Source: Streptomyces sp. AP-93 (GTDB lineage: Bacteria > Actinomycetota > Actinomycetes > Streptomycetales > Streptomycetaceae). Taken from it: a stretch of DNA of 64,000 bases. The notes beneath the pieces were generated by a model, which saw only the letters and a program-made list of their open reading frames with translations, did no database searches and was not told the origin of the DNA. Below are positions 1 to 9,533 of the stretch, piece by piece. The position numbers and the translations under genes were made by a program. Position 1 is the stretch's first letter; each line of letters opens with the position of its first letter. The stretch is from assembly GCF_022808175.1 (NCBI RefSeq), contig NZ_JALGBX010000013.1, positions 1-64,000 of the forward strand, read 5' to 3'.

Positions 1-67
1 CCCTCCTCCGCGACGGACGGTGCTACCAAAGCGCACTCCCCGTCACAACCGCAGCTTGACAACGTTA

Positions 68-796
68 TTAGGAGGTGGGGTCGATGAGCTGCGGGCCGTT
101 GTTGCGGACGCTGTTGACGGCCGTCGAGACCGCGGTCACCGCGAGCCGGCCGCCGGCGGGGGTGTGGAGCAGGGCGCGGAGATCCGTCGTGTCCTCGTGG
201 GAGGGGTCGAGCCAGGCCTCGTAGTCGCCGGGGTCGAGGGCGAGCGGCATCCGGGAATGGATCCGGCCGGCCGCGTCGGTGGCCTCGGTGGTGATGATCG
301 TGGCCGTGGTGAGCCAGGCGTCCGGGTCGTCCCGGTCGGCGACGGCCGGGTCGCGCCAGAACTCGTACAGCCCGGCCATGGCCATGACCGAGCCGGTCTC
401 GGGCCGGATGAAGTAGGGCTGCTTGTAGGCCTTGGCCGTCCCGGTGGCGGGCACGGCGACCCACTCGTAGAAGCCGTCCGCGGGCAGCAGGCACCGGCGC
501 TTGGCCAGGGCCCGCCGGTAGGCCGGCTTCTCGTGGACGGTCTCCACCCGCGCGTTGATCATCCGGGAGCCCACGGCCGGGTCCTTGGCCCAGGACGGCA
601 CCAGCCCCCACCGCACCGGGCGCAGTTGCCGCCCGAGCTCGCCGGTGTCCCGGTCGGCGCGCTCCAGGACCGCCCACACCTCGTCGGTGGGAGCGACGTT
701 CCACGAGGGCCCCGGCGCCGGGCCGGGACCGAGCCGGGCCTCGAAGAGGCCGGCGAGGTCTTCCGGTGCCCGGGAGGAGGCGTATCGACCACACAT
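68..796 (-). CDS. SOS response-associated peptidase (SRAP/HMCES-YedK family)
   Basis: The 242-residue protein starts MCGRYAS, and Cys2 becomes the N-terminal catalytic residue once Met is removed. In this family it cross-links to abasic sites in single-stranded DNA and protects them. The other family residues are visible: Asn in NARVETV, Glu in DGFYEWV and His in IHSRMPL. The length is normal for the family and the ATG at 796 is fixed by the need for Cys2. The gene is apparently monocistronic and lies just downstream of the acyltransferase-GH16 gene on the same strand. It probably acts in the cytoplasm on stalled replication forks. No LexA box was recognised upstream. Confidence 0.95.
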   Translation of the reverse strand: MCGRYASSRAPEDLAGLFEARLGPGPAPGPSWNVAPTDEVWAVLERADRDTGELGRQLRPVRWGLVPSWAKDPAVGSRMINARVETVHEKPAYRRALAKRRCLLPADGFYEWVAVPATGTAKAYKQPYFIRPETGSVMAMAGLYEFWRDPAVADRDDPDAWLTTATIITTEATDAAGRIHSRMPLALDPGDYEAWLDPSHEDTTDLRALLHTPAGGRLAVTAVSTAVNSVRNNGPQLIDPTS

Positions 797-909
797 GCCT
801 CCACTGTCCCACCCTTCCCGGGGCGGTGGGGCAGAGCTCGCCCGGCGAGGGTTGAAGTCGCCGATGGATCAAAGACCTTCCTTCCGCGGCTCCGGCGACG
901 ACCGACACC

Positions 910-3900
910 TCACGGCCGAGTGGACACGCTCACGTGGTCGACCCGCATCGGGTGGCCCGGTTCGGTGGCCGGGCCCGGGGCCGCGCCGTCGGCCAGGGGG
1001 AGGGCGCCGCCCATGGCCACGTTGAGGATCAGGAACAGGCCGTGGTCCACCGCCCGCCTCCACGTGTCCGGGTCCATCCGGGAGGCGGCCACCCGGTGGT
1101 GCGCCCGGCCGTCCAGGTACCAGCGCACCTCCTCGGCACCGGGGGAGAGGTCGACCTCGACGGCGTACGTGTGGAAGCCCGTACGGCAGTCCCCGCACGG
1201 CTGGGGGCCCGAGCTCAGGCCCGCCGGCTCCTGGCACGGGCCGCCTTCGAGGGTCCCGCAGTGCATGGTCGCGAAGACGCTGTCCCGGCCGTTGACCGAC
1301 TCCATGATGTCGAGCTCGCCGATGCCCGGCCAGCCCGTGTACCCGTCGCGCAGCGGCGCCCCGAGGGTCCAGAACGCCGGCCAGTAGCCCGCCGCCGCGG
1401 CCCCGGTCACCTCGGGCAGGGCGATCGCGGCCTCGATCCGCAGGATGCCGCCGGGCGGCGGCGCGAAGTCGGAGCGCCGGGTTTCGATGCGGCCCGAGCT
1501 CCACGCGCCGTCCGTGCGGGTGGGGACGATCTCCAGTGCGCCCTTGCCGTCGAGGCGGACGTTGTCGGTCGAGTCGGTCATCGTCTCGATCTCACCCGTG
1601 CCCCACTGGGCCGCCGGGCAGCCCGGGTAGCAAGTGCCGATGTCGTACAGCCAGTTGGCGGAGGACGGCGGGCTGCCCGCGGGACCGTCGAACCCGTCGC
1701 GGAACACCTCGGTCCACCCCGCCGGCCGCGCCTCCCCGGATGCGGACCCGGTTGCGCCCGCCGCGGGAAGCGCCCCGGAATCCGTGAGGAGCCGTTCGAG
1801 CCGGGGGGTCAGGACGACGACCGCCACGTTCGTCAGATGGGCGTCGTCCCGGTAGAGCAGGATGCGGTCCAGTACGGCCGGGCACGTCGGTCCCTCGCCC
1901 GGGCACAGGACCGGATTCACGCTCACGGCGCGTACGCCGGGCAGGGTGCCGGAGGCGATCATGCGGGCCAGCGGATCGGGCTGCCGGGCGTCCGCACGGC
2001 TGAACGCGCAGGCGGCGGGCTCCTCGGGGCTGCCGGAGACGCACGCGGGGACGTCCGCACCCGGCACGGGGGTGTCCTCGATGTAGACGATCGGCGCACC
2101 GATCGCCCGCAGGGGCGCGAGGGTCTTCTCCCAGCCCTCGGCCAGGAGCCCGGAATCGGCGGTGTAGCGGTTGAGCGAGGAGATCACGATGAGCCGGGGC
2201 TTCGGCTGCTCCCGCAGCCGCTCCAGGGTGTCGGCGCGCCAGGTGTCGCACTCCCGGTAGGCGCGGCCGAGCTGGGGACTGTCCACTGCCAGCCGCGGCA
2301 GCGGGCAGCCCTGCTTCACCAACTCCTGGAGTGCCCAGCCCCGTTGCGAGGCCATGGCCAGCATCGCCGAGAACCACTGGCCGGCGTGCGAATCGCCGAG
2401 CAGCACGATCCGGTCCGGACTGTCCACCGCGCCGAACAGGCAGTCGGGGCTGCGCGTCACGGCCGGGGCCACCTCGCACTCCCCGTCCGGGGGGAAGTCC
2501 CCCCGCGCCTGGGCGGGGCCCGGCACGATCGGGCCGGCCTCCGGCGGCGCGGAGCCCGTACGGGCGAGCAGGTGCGGGCCGGAGGCGGCGCCCGGGGGCA
2601 GCCCGCCCAGGTGGACGGGCGTTGCCGGACCCAGCAGGTTCAGCGTCGTGGTGCCCACCACGAGCGCGAGGACCACCGGCAGGACGACGGCGGTGATGCC
2701 CACCGACAGTCCACGGCGCGGGAGTTCGGAGACGGTGCGGCTGCGGCGCAGCGGCTGCTCGACCCAGCGCATGGTCGCGTAGGCGGGCAGGGCGGCCGCC
2801 AGGGTGAGCGCGGCCTTCACCGGCCAGTCCTGGGCGCCGAAGCGGGCCTCGGCGAGGACCAGCACCGGCCAGTGCCACAGGTACAGGTTGTAGGAGAGCC
2901 GCCCCACCGCCCGGGGGCCCCGCCCCGCGAGCAGCCGGCCGACCCCGTAGATCGCCGGTGTGCTGCGCTCGCCCCGGCCGGGTATCGCGGCGAGGATCAC
3001 GGCAGCCGCGCCCAGGGTCGGCACCAGGGCCGCGTAGCCGGGGTAGGGCGTGGCCGCGTCGTACGCGACGGCGCTCCAGACGATCGCCGCGCCCCCGGCC
3101 CAGCCGCACAGCAGCCGCAGTGGGCGCGGGCCGCGCATGAGGTGCCAGGGCAGCAGGGCAACCAGCGCGCCGACGCCGAACTGCCAGACCCGCGAGGGCG
3201 TGGCGAGGTAGGCGAGGGAGGGGGAGTGGTCCGTCCAGCGCAGCGACAGCGCGAACGCCGCCAGCACGACCGGTACGGCCGCCAGGGCCACGGCGGAGCG
3301 CACGGCGCGGCCGCGGCGCACGGCCCGGGCCGCGCCGAGCACGATCAGGGCGAGCAGCGGCGCCCAGACGAGGTAGAACTGCTCCTCGACGGCGAGGGAC
3401 CAGAAGTGCAGCAGCGGGCTCTGCTCGTGCCCGGCGGCGAGGTAGTCGGTCCGCTGTGCGACGAACCGCCAGTTGGCGGCGGAGAGCGCCGCGACGACCA
3501 CGTCGTACTCCAGGTCGGCACGGCGCAGCGGTACGGTCAGCCAGGCCCCGGCCAGGGCCACCGCGCCGAGGACGACGGCGGCGGACGGCAGGAGCCGGCG
3601 GGCCCGCCGGGAGAAGAAGTCCAGGAGCCGGATCCGGCCGGTGGTGATCGCCTCGCGCACGAGCAGGCCGGTGATGAGGTAGCCGGAGACGACGAAGAAG
3701 ACGTCCACGCCGACGAAACCGCCCGCGAACCCCGGAACCCCGGCGTGGAAGGCCAGGACCGCGAGGACGGCGACGGCGCGCAGCCCCTCGATGTCGGGCC
3801 GGAACGCCGAGCGGTGCGGGCTGGGCCCGGACTCGCCGCCGGAGGGGGCCGGAGAAGCAGGGGGCCCGGGTGGCGGGGCGGCGTCGCGCGGAGGCTCGCG

Positions 3901-3954
3901 CCGCGCATCGGGCGACAGCGAGGACGGCGAGGGAGGTGGCACGGGGGAGTGCAT
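910..3954 (-). CDS. Acyltransferase-3 / SGNH / GH16 tri-domain fusion protein
   Basis: The protein has about 1014 residues. Residues about 45-400 form an acyltransferase-3 (OafA/YrhL) membrane domain, with GLRAVAV and the catalytic-type His near residue 67 (AFHAG), followed by about ten hydrophobic segments. Residues about 505-710 look like an SGNH hydrolase domain, with GDSHAGQW near 515 and DDAHLTN near 700. Residues about 745-1014 are a GH16 glucanase-like domain with the catalytic signature ELDIME near 879. The ATG at 3954 is chosen because the coding potential starts there, 14 bp after the upstream GT2 gene; longer open frames upstream run through the GT2 gene. AT3-SGNH proteins O-acylate cell-surface polysaccharides, while GH16 enzymes cut or transfer beta-1,3/1,4-glucans. 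Their fusion suggests that one protein acylates and trims the glycan made by the neighbour. The substrate is inferred. Confidence 0.88.
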   Translation of the reverse strand: MHSPVPPPSPSSLSPDARREPPRDAAPPPGPPASPAPSGGESGPSPHRSAFRPDIEGLRAVAVLAVLAFHAGVPGFAGGFVGVDVFFVVSGYLITGLLVREAITTGRIRLLDFFSRRARRLLPSAAVVLGAVALAGAWLTVPLRRADLEYDVVVAALSAANWRFVAQRTDYLAAGHEQSPLLHFWSLAVEEQFYLVWAPLLALIVLGAARAVRRGRAVRSAVALAAVPVVLAAFALSLRWTDHSPSLAYLATPSRVWQFGVGALVALLPWHLMRGPRPLRLLCGWAGGAAIVWSAVAYDAATPYPGYAALVPTLGAAAVILAAIPGRGERSTPAIYGVGRLLAGRGPRAVGRLSYNLYLWHWPVLVLAEARFGAQDWPVKAALTLAAALPAYATMRWVEQPLRRSRTVSELPRRGLSVGITAVVLPVVLALVVGTTTLNLLGPATPVHLGGLPPGAASGPHLLARTGSAPPEAGPIVPGPAQARGDFPPDGECEVAPAVTRSPDCLFGAVDSPDRIVLLGDSHAGQWFSAMLAMASQRGWALQELVKQGCPLPRLAVDSPQLGRAYRECDTWRADTLERLREQPKPRLIVISSLNRYTADSGLLAEGWEKTLAPLRAIGAPIVYIEDTPVPGADVPACVSGSPEEPAACAFSRADARQPDPLARMIASGTLPGVRAVSVNPVLCPGEGPTCPAVLDRILLYRDDAHLTNVAVVVLTPRLERLLTDSGALPAAGATGSASGEARPAGWTEVFRDGFDGPAGSPPSSANWLYDIGTCYPGCPAAQWGTGEIETMTDSTDNVRLDGKGALEIVPTRTDGAWSSGRIETRRSDFAPPPGGILRIEAAIALPEVTGAAAAGYWPAFWTLGAPLRDGYTGWPGIGELDIMESVNGRDSVFATMHCGTLEGGPCQEPAGLSSGPQPCGDCRTGFHTYAVEVDLSPGAEEVRWYLDGRAHHRVAASRMDPDTWRRAVDHGLFLILNVAMGGALPLADGAAPGPATEPGHPMRVDHVSVSTRP

Positions 3955-3968
3955 GGTGGTGGAGCCTT

Positions 3969-5723
3969 TCAACTCAGCCAGGGAAGCATGGGGTTGACCC
4001 ACCCGGATGCCACCAGGCCGGTGAGCAGGAGCACCGCCGAAGTGGCGAGGGTCTCGGGCCAGCGGCGCGGGAGCACGCCGGTGCGGGATCGGCCGGCGAA
4101 GGCCCGTACGAGGCTGCGCGGGCGGCCGCCGGCCGGTGCCGGGAGGGCCTCGGCGGACGCCTTCTCCCGCCCGGAGGCCTCCTCCCGCCCGGAGGGAACC
4201 GCCGGCCGCAGCTCGGCGACCAGGTCGCGGACGAGCGGGCCGTTGATCTGGCACTGCACCAGGAAGTAGAGGAGCAGACCCCAGTTGGGCTCCCAGCCGT
4301 TGCGGGCCACGGCCAGCGCCAGACCCGCCCCGGCCGCGCCGTTGGAGAGGACCAGCCAGAGCAGCGAGACGCCCACCACCCGGCGGGCCATCCCGCCGGA
4401 ACGGGCGGAGCCCCGGCTGCCGGTGGGCACCCAGTCCGCGCTGCGGCCGCGCAGCGTGTGCAGGAAGGCGGTGGCGGCGGCGACGCTCGTCAGCACGTTC
4501 GCCCGGATCACCTCCACCCGCCAGCGGGTCCTGCTGATCCGCGGCAGCAGCACGTGCCAGAGCCACAGCGGGGCGAGCAGCGGCAGGACGTGCCAGGGCC
4601 GGATGTCGTCCGGGTACCAGAACATCATCACCAGGGGCGGCAGCGGCGCCGCGAAGGTGTTCACGGCGGCGGCGAGGTAGCCGACGACGCCCTCGTAGAA
4701 GCACAGCCTCATCCGCCAGGGCGCGCCCATCCCCCGCAGGACGGGCGAGGTGAGCAGGTGGAGGTTGCCCATGGCCCACCGGTACTGCTGGTTGACGAAG
4801 GAGGTGACCTCGTCGGGGGAGGTGCCCTTGGCGACGAGCACCGGCACGTACAGGGTGCGAAAGCCCTGCGCGTGCAGGGCGAGGCCGGTGTACACGTCCT
4901 CGCTGTGGTCGAGGCGGGCGAAGCCTCCGGCCAGGTCGATGGCGGCGCGCCGGTAGACGGCGTTGCTGCCGCAGCAGATGGCGGCGTCGCTCGCGTCCCG
5001 GGACGGCTGGATCCAGCGGAAGAACCACTCCTGGGCGGAGCCCGCGGCCCGCTGGATCCAGCCCATGGTCCCGTCGGTGTCGAAGCACTGGGGGCTCTGC
5101 ACGATCCCGACGGCCGGGTCGGCCAGATAGGGCACGAGATGGCGCAGGAAGTCCGGGCGGGTTGCGAAGTCGGCGTCGAGGATGGCGATGAACTCGGCGC
5201 TGCTCAGGGTCAGTGCGTGATTGAGGTTACCGGCCTTCTTCAGGTGCCCCCGGTCGGGCCGTACGACGTACTCGTACCCGTACGAGGCCGCCAGTGCGGC
5301 GACTTCGGGCCGGTCGGCGTCGTCCAGGACCCATGTGGTCAGCGCGCCCGGCCAGTCGACGGCCGAGACCGCGCGGTAGGCGTTGTCCAGGACGGGGAGC
5401 GGCTCGCCGCAGGTCGGCAAGTAGAGGTCCACGCCCGGCAGTCGGGCGGGCTGCCAGGCGCGTACGAGCACTTCGTGGGAGGGGCGGGTCAGCCTGCGCT
5501 GGCGCAGGCTGTTCACCGAGGAGAGGGCGAGGGCGACGAGGTTGAGCCCCAGGACGGCGAGGAAGGCCCAGAGGGCCGGAGTGCGCAGCGCGAAGGTGAA
5601 CATGGTGGCGGCGGTGAAGACGAAGGCGAGGCTCGTGCTGATGAGGACCCAGCGTCGTTGCGGGCCGAAGTACCAGTAGAGCTCTTCGTCGGAGGGAGGT
5701 TGTGGAAGATGAGACAAGGTCAT
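3969..5723 (-). CDS. Processive family-2 glycosyltransferase (cellulose/curdlan synthase-like)
   Basis: This 584-residue membrane glycosyltransferase has two N-terminal transmembrane segments (about 25-70), a cytosolic GT-A domain and about five C-terminal membrane segments. All four processive-synthase motifs are visible: DDAD near 133, LDADFA near 182, the general-base motif SEDVYTG near 273, and QQYRW near 311. No PilZ domain is present, so regulation by c-di-GMP is not indicated. The enzyme should polymerise a beta-glycan from a nucleotide sugar and extrude it through the membrane. It heads a two-gene operon with the acyltransferase-GH16 fusion 14 bp downstream. The exact polymer (beta-1,4- or beta-1,3-glucan, or hyaluronan-like) cannot be read from the sequence. 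The start is ATG at 5723. Confidence 0.92.
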   Translation of the reverse strand: MTLSHLPQPPSDEELYWYFGPQRRWVLISTSLAFVFTAATMFTFALRTPALWAFLAVLGLNLVALALSSVNSLRQRRLTRPSHEVLVRAWQPARLPGVDLYLPTCGEPLPVLDNAYRAVSAVDWPGALTTWVLDDADRPEVAALAASYGYEYVVRPDRGHLKKAGNLNHALTLSSAEFIAILDADFATRPDFLRHLVPYLADPAVGIVQSPQCFDTDGTMGWIQRAAGSAQEWFFRWIQPSRDASDAAICCGSNAVYRRAAIDLAGGFARLDHSEDVYTGLALHAQGFRTLYVPVLVAKGTSPDEVTSFVNQQYRWAMGNLHLLTSPVLRGMGAPWRMRLCFYEGVVGYLAAAVNTFAAPLPPLVMMFWYPDDIRPWHVLPLLAPLWLWHVLLPRISRTRWRVEVIRANVLTSVAAATAFLHTLRGRSADWVPTGSRGSARSGGMARRVVGVSLLWLVLSNGAAGAGLALAVARNGWEPNWGLLLYFLVQCQINGPLVRDLVAELRPAVPSGREEASGREKASAEALPAPAGGRPRSLVRAFAGRSRTGVLPRRWPETLATSAVLLLTGLVASGWVNPMLPWLS

Positions 5724-5812
5724 AAAGCCCCCACGGCTGTTTATGTGCCCTTTTCAGGTGGCCACCATAGCGTCAGAGGTATAGACCATTTGTTGCTGCG
5801 CGGCCAACACGT

Positions 5813-5832
5813 CCAATCGGCCACGGGATTGG
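5813..5832. promoter_or_regulatory. Inverted repeat in the GT2 / 6012 divergent intergenic region
   Basis: CCAATC and GATTGG form a 6-bp inverted repeat with an 8-nt spacer. It lies about 90 bp upstream of the polysaccharide synthase start, in a relatively AT-rich segment. It could be an operator for the synthase operon; no binding protein is suggested. Confidence 0.25.
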
Positions 5833-6011
5833 CGCATCTCATGTGGTCCAGACCTGTGCTCTGATCATTCGACCGGCCGCGCCGCCTCCCGCCGGGAAGG
5901 TGCAGGTCACGGGGGAGTGAACAGACATCGAAGACTTGCGCGGCCGCGGCGGGGCCTGCGCGCCTTCTGCTCGGCCGCATCGGCTCGGCCCCAACCGGCT
6001 ACGCTGCGGCC

Positions 6012-6560
6012 GTGCTTGAGAATCCGGGGAACGGTAGCGCCGGCGGTCCGCCCGAGTGGCAGGCACCGCCCCAGATGATCGGTGGACACGTCGAGGGGCC
6101 GGTGGTGATCGGTCGCTCGGACGGGGTCGTGGTGGTCGCCCGGCAGGTGCTGGCCCACCCGGGCGGGCTGGAGATCGACGTGGAAGCCCATGCCCGCGGA
6201 TCCTCGCCGGACCCCGGCGGACCGCCGCCCGGGTCCGTCGACTTCACCGGGCGCGCGCAACCCCGCTTCCGCCTCCGGCTCGCCGACGGCACGGAAGTGG
6301 TGCAGGACGACGAGGCCGGTCTGCGGGACGGGCGGGGGCACGCGATGATCGTCAGCGGCTACGAGGCCGCCTGGGGAGGCCCGCAGGACGGCGAGGACGT
6401 ACGCCTGACCTTGTGGATCTCGCCGCTGCCCCCGCCGGGCCCGCTCGCGTTGTCGTGCGCGTGGCCGGAACGCGGGCTGCGGGACGCCGTCCTGCCCCTG
6501 GACGGGGCCGCGGTCCGCGCCGCGGCCCTGCGGGCCCGGCCGTTCTGGCCCGAAGGGTAG
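6012..6560 (+). CDS. Conserved-looking hypothetical protein, 182 aa
   Basis: The gene starts with GTG at 6012 and encodes a soluble, acidic protein without signal peptide or membrane segment. Codon third positions are strongly G/C, which supports real coding. The sequence is rich in Gly, Pro and Asp, and its pattern (VVIGRSDGVVVVARQVLAH, then ELRL-type beta strands) suggests an all-beta fold. I recognise no domain. It is transcribed away from the GT2 operon, is apparently a single gene and is followed at once by a strong terminator. Confidence 0.7.
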   Translation: MLENPGNGSAGGPPEWQAPPQMIGGHVEGPVVIGRSDGVVVVARQVLAHPGGLEIDVEAHARGSSPDPGGPPPGSVDFTGRAQPRFRLRLADGTEVVQDDEAGLRDGRGHAMIVSGYEAAWGGPQDGEDVRLTLWISPLPPPGPLALSCAWPERGLRDAVLPLDGAAVRAAALRARPFWPEG

Positions 6561-6567
6561 TGCGGAA

Positions 6568-6603
6568 CCGGCCCCCACCCCTTCGAAGAGGGGTGGGGGC
6601 CGG
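6568..6603. terminator. Bidirectional hairpin terminator
   Basis: There is a perfect 14-bp stem (6568-6581 with 6590-6603) and an 8-nt loop. It lies between the convergent gene ending at 6560 and the collagenase ending at 6624. No long T-tract follows, as is usual in high-GC actinobacteria. Confidence 0.85.
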
Positions 6604-6623
6604 TGTGCCGTACGGGCTCGCGC

Positions 6624-9533
6624 TCAGAAGCGGCTGGAGACGGTGGCTCCGGCGAAGTCCTGGGCGGCGTGCAGGCTGACGTAGAGGTAGCCGGCCGGCG
6701 GGTTGCTGACGGTGAGGGTTTCGGTGTTGCCGCTCTGGGCCGAGCGGGCGGTGTAGTTGCTTGTGGTGGCCCAGCTGCTGGGGCTGTAGTAGAGGTCGGC
6801 GTTGCCCGTGCCGCCCGAGACGGTGATCTTGAGGGAGGCGGTGCCGGCCGGGACGTTCACGTAGAAGTAGCGGTGGTTCCCGGCGGTCGCGGAGACGTTG
6901 GAACGGCTGCAGTCGGCGCCCAGCACGCGGAGGTCGGCGTCCGCGCACTCCACCTGGGCCGTCCCGAACCGGGTCGAGACGGTGACGCCCGCGAAGCCCT
7001 GGACGGCGTGCAGGCTGATGTAGACCCGACCGGCCGCGGGGTTGTTGATGGTCAGCGACTCGCTGTTGCCGCTCTGCGCCGAGCGGGCCGTGTAGTTGCT
7101 GGTGGTGGCCCAGCCGCTGGGGCTGTAGTAGAGGTCGGCGTTGCCGGTGCCGCCCGAGACGGCGATCTTGAGGGAACCGGTGCCGGCCGGGACGTCCAGG
7201 TAGAAGTACCCGTAGTTGCCGGTCGTGGCGGAGACGTTGGAGCGGCGGCAGTTGTCACCCAGCACCCGGACGTCGGGGCTGGTGCACTCGCCGGGCCCGG
7301 CGCTGGCGACCGTGACCGCCTTGCTGGTGGTGGCGGTGGCGCCCTTGTTGTCGGTGACTGTGAGCTGGACGGTGTAAGTACCGGCCGCGGCATACGTCTT
7401 GGCCGGGTTGGCCGAGGTGGAGGTGGTGCCGTCACCGAAGTTCCAGGCACGGGAGGCGATGGTGCCGTCCGCGTCCGTGGAGGTGTCGGTGAAGGTGACC
7501 GCCAGGGCGTTCACGGCGGAGGTGAACCCGGCCACCGGGGCCTGGTTGACCGGCGGGGTGGTCGTGCCGCCGCAGTCTCCGGCCGCGCACTTGACCAGCC
7601 AGGCCGCGAAATCCGCGTCGTAGCGGGTGCCGATGGTGGAGGTGAGCAGGGTGCGGGCGGCCGCCCAGTTGCCGGTGCGGTAGTGGCCGAGCAGCGTGGC
7701 CACGTCCTGCGGGTGCGACTGGATCAGGTAGCGGACCGCCAGGTAGCCCCACCGGTAGACGCGGGTGGAGTCGGAGTTGTCGTAGGTGGTGTCGAACAGC
7801 GTGCTGAGCTTGTAGGTGTTCTTGCCCGCCTCGGTGGCGGCCTGGTCGTAGGTGACGCCCCGGTACGAGTACGAGATGTACTCGGCCAGGCCCTCGACCC
7901 ACATCACGGTCGGCGTGGTCATCCCCGCACCGAAGTCGCCGTACATGTCGAAGCGACCGTCGAGGTAGTGGGTGTACTCGTGGTTCAGGTTCCAGATCTG
8001 GAACTCCGGCCGGACCCACTCCGCCTCGTACGCGATGAAGCGCGGCTGGTTCCCGGTGACCGAGGGGTCGCCCTCCAGGTACATGCCGCCGTTGTCGGTG
8101 CTGATCCCGAAGATGACACCGGCGTAGGCCTGGTAGTCGGCGCTGGAGTCGAAGGCCACCACCTCGAGCGCGGTGTTCTTGTCGCCCGCGACCGGGCCGT
8201 TGTCCTTGACCACGTTGTGGAAGAAGGCGTCCTGGTTGGCCAGGCTGGTACAGCTCGCGCCGAGCTCGGCGGCGGTCATCTGCTGCGCGACGATCCGCAG
8301 GCTCGGGCTACAGGTGTGGTTGACCGTCAGGACGGCGGCACGCACCCGCGCCGGCAGGTCGCAGGTCCCGTAGAACGAGCAGTTGGCCGCGTCGTACGAG
8401 GAGGTCATCTCGGCGAGCGGCACCCAGAGCGAGGCGGTCCGGCCGGTGATCGCGGTGCGGTCCAGCAGCTGCTTGACGAGCGGCCGTACGGTCGCCTGGA
8501 GCGCCGAGTGCTGGAGGAAACGGCCCAGTTCCCGGCCGGCGTTGGCCGTCAGGTAGCTCCTGTCCGTGCCCAGCAGGGCGTCGTGGGTGACGGCGAAGTC
8601 GCGCAGCACCGTGAGGATGCTCGGGTCCGCCTGTACGGCGGGCAGGAACTCGGCGGTCTGGTGGCCGCGGAACAGGACCGTGTAGGCGTTGTTGACCGCC
8701 GCGACCATCGACGAAGAGCTGTTGTACGAGGAGTTGTAGCCGGTCAGCATCCGCTTGGCGACGCCGAGGTAGCGCGCGTTCTCCTGGGCGCTGTCGATCA
8801 GGATGACCGCCTCGCCCAGGGTCGGGCCGTTGGCATCGGTCACGTCGGCCGCGCGCGGGGCGGCGAAGAAGGTGTCCAGGGCGCCCCGGATCGAGCTCTT
8901 CAGGGCCGGGCCGTAGGCCCCGACGGTGGACTCGTTGTACCACTGCACGTAGTAGCCGGCGCGCAGGAAGAGCACGAGCTGCCCGGTCTTGGTGCTGTTG
9001 TCACCCGGGTAGGTCGCGGAGACGGTGCGCAGGGCGTCGGCCACCGAGACCATCTGCGCCTCGCGGAAGGCGGCCTTCGCGTCGTTGCCCTTGAGCAGGA
9101 ACAGCGAGTTCACGCAGTCCATCTCGGAGGCCTTGATCTGCTGGACCAGCGCGGCCCCGGTCTTCGAGGTGAAGTCCGCGACGTTGCAGGCCGCGGCGAG
9201 GGCCTCGGCGGCGGCAGCGGCGCCGGGCGCCAACTTCGCCTTGGCCGACTGCTGTTCGCTGCGCGCGTGCTCCTTGGTGGCCCGGAGCGGGGCGCGCTCG
9301 GACAGGTCCGCGTCGGGACGTGCGGCGTGCTCGGCCCGGAGCGCGGCCGCCGCGGCGGCCGGGGTCGAGGGCTGTGGGGCGGCGCCTGACTTCCAGGCCG
9401 GAGCGGGTGCGTCGGGCTTCGCTTCGCGCGCGAAGGCCTGGCCGGCGGGGGCGAGCATGGTCAGGCCCAGAGAGCAGGCGAGGGCGGCTATGAGGGGCCG
9501 GGCACGGCCCTTCGTGGTGGGGGAACTTCGCAT
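6624..9533 (-). CDS. Secreted M9-family collagenase
   Basis: The 969-residue preproprotein begins MRSSPTTKGR and has a Sec signal peptide ending near AGQAFA. After a low-complexity Ala-rich propeptide come the peptidase M9 N-terminal and catalytic domains. The zinc motif HEYTH is at residues about 518-522, and the downstream Glu lies in WVEGLAEY. A PKD domain follows (about 659-741) and then two near-identical prepeptidase C-terminal (PPC) domains (about 750-850 and 857-968), giving a collagen-binding tail. The ATG at 9533 is preferred because it places the signal peptide at the N-terminus; frames upstream are non-coding in character. The enzyme should degrade collagen or gelatin outside the cell. 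It is monocistronic and shares a terminator with the convergent gene. Confidence 0.94.
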   Translation of the reverse strand: MRSSPTTKGRARPLIAALACSLGLTMLAPAGQAFAREAKPDAPAPAWKSGAAPQPSTPAAAAAALRAEHAARPDADLSERAPLRATKEHARSEQQSAKAKLAPGAAAAAEALAAACNVADFTSKTGAALVQQIKASEMDCVNSLFLLKGNDAKAAFREAQMVSVADALRTVSATYPGDNSTKTGQLVLFLRAGYYVQWYNESTVGAYGPALKSSIRGALDTFFAAPRAADVTDANGPTLGEAVILIDSAQENARYLGVAKRMLTGYNSSYNSSSSMVAAVNNAYTVLFRGHQTAEFLPAVQADPSILTVLRDFAVTHDALLGTDRSYLTANAGRELGRFLQHSALQATVRPLVKQLLDRTAITGRTASLWVPLAEMTSSYDAANCSFYGTCDLPARVRAAVLTVNHTCSPSLRIVAQQMTAAELGASCTSLANQDAFFHNVVKDNGPVAGDKNTALEVVAFDSSADYQAYAGVIFGISTDNGGMYLEGDPSVTGNQPRFIAYEAEWVRPEFQIWNLNHEYTHYLDGRFDMYGDFGAGMTTPTVMWVEGLAEYISYSYRGVTYDQAATEAGKNTYKLSTLFDTTYDNSDSTRVYRWGYLAVRYLIQSHPQDVATLLGHYRTGNWAAARTLLTSTIGTRYDADFAAWLVKCAAGDCGGTTTPPVNQAPVAGFTSAVNALAVTFTDTSTDADGTIASRAWNFGDGTTSTSANPAKTYAAAGTYTVQLTVTDNKGATATTSKAVTVASAGPGECTSPDVRVLGDNCRRSNVSATTGNYGYFYLDVPAGTGSLKIAVSGGTGNADLYYSPSGWATTSNYTARSAQSGNSESLTINNPAAGRVYISLHAVQGFAGVTVSTRFGTAQVECADADLRVLGADCSRSNVSATAGNHRYFYVNVPAGTASLKITVSGGTGNADLYYSPSSWATTSNYTARSAQSGNTETLTVSNPPAGYLYVSLHAAQDFAGATVSSRF

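Noticed and set aside
934..4269. An 1111-codon plus-strand open frame opposite the acyltransferase-GH16 gene
   Set aside because: Gly/Arg-rich composition with no domain pattern; a GC-driven shadow of the real gene.
910..5088. A single 1392-residue minus-strand reading frame covering both polysaccharide genes
   Set aside because: Its first 378 codons are an antisense-of-frame shadow of the GT2 gene; protein-like sequence starts only at 3954.
6603..9389. A 928-codon plus-strand open frame opposite the collagenase
   Set aside because: It mirrors the collagenase codons and has no start signal or domain; the minus strand has HEYTH, PKD and PPC modules.
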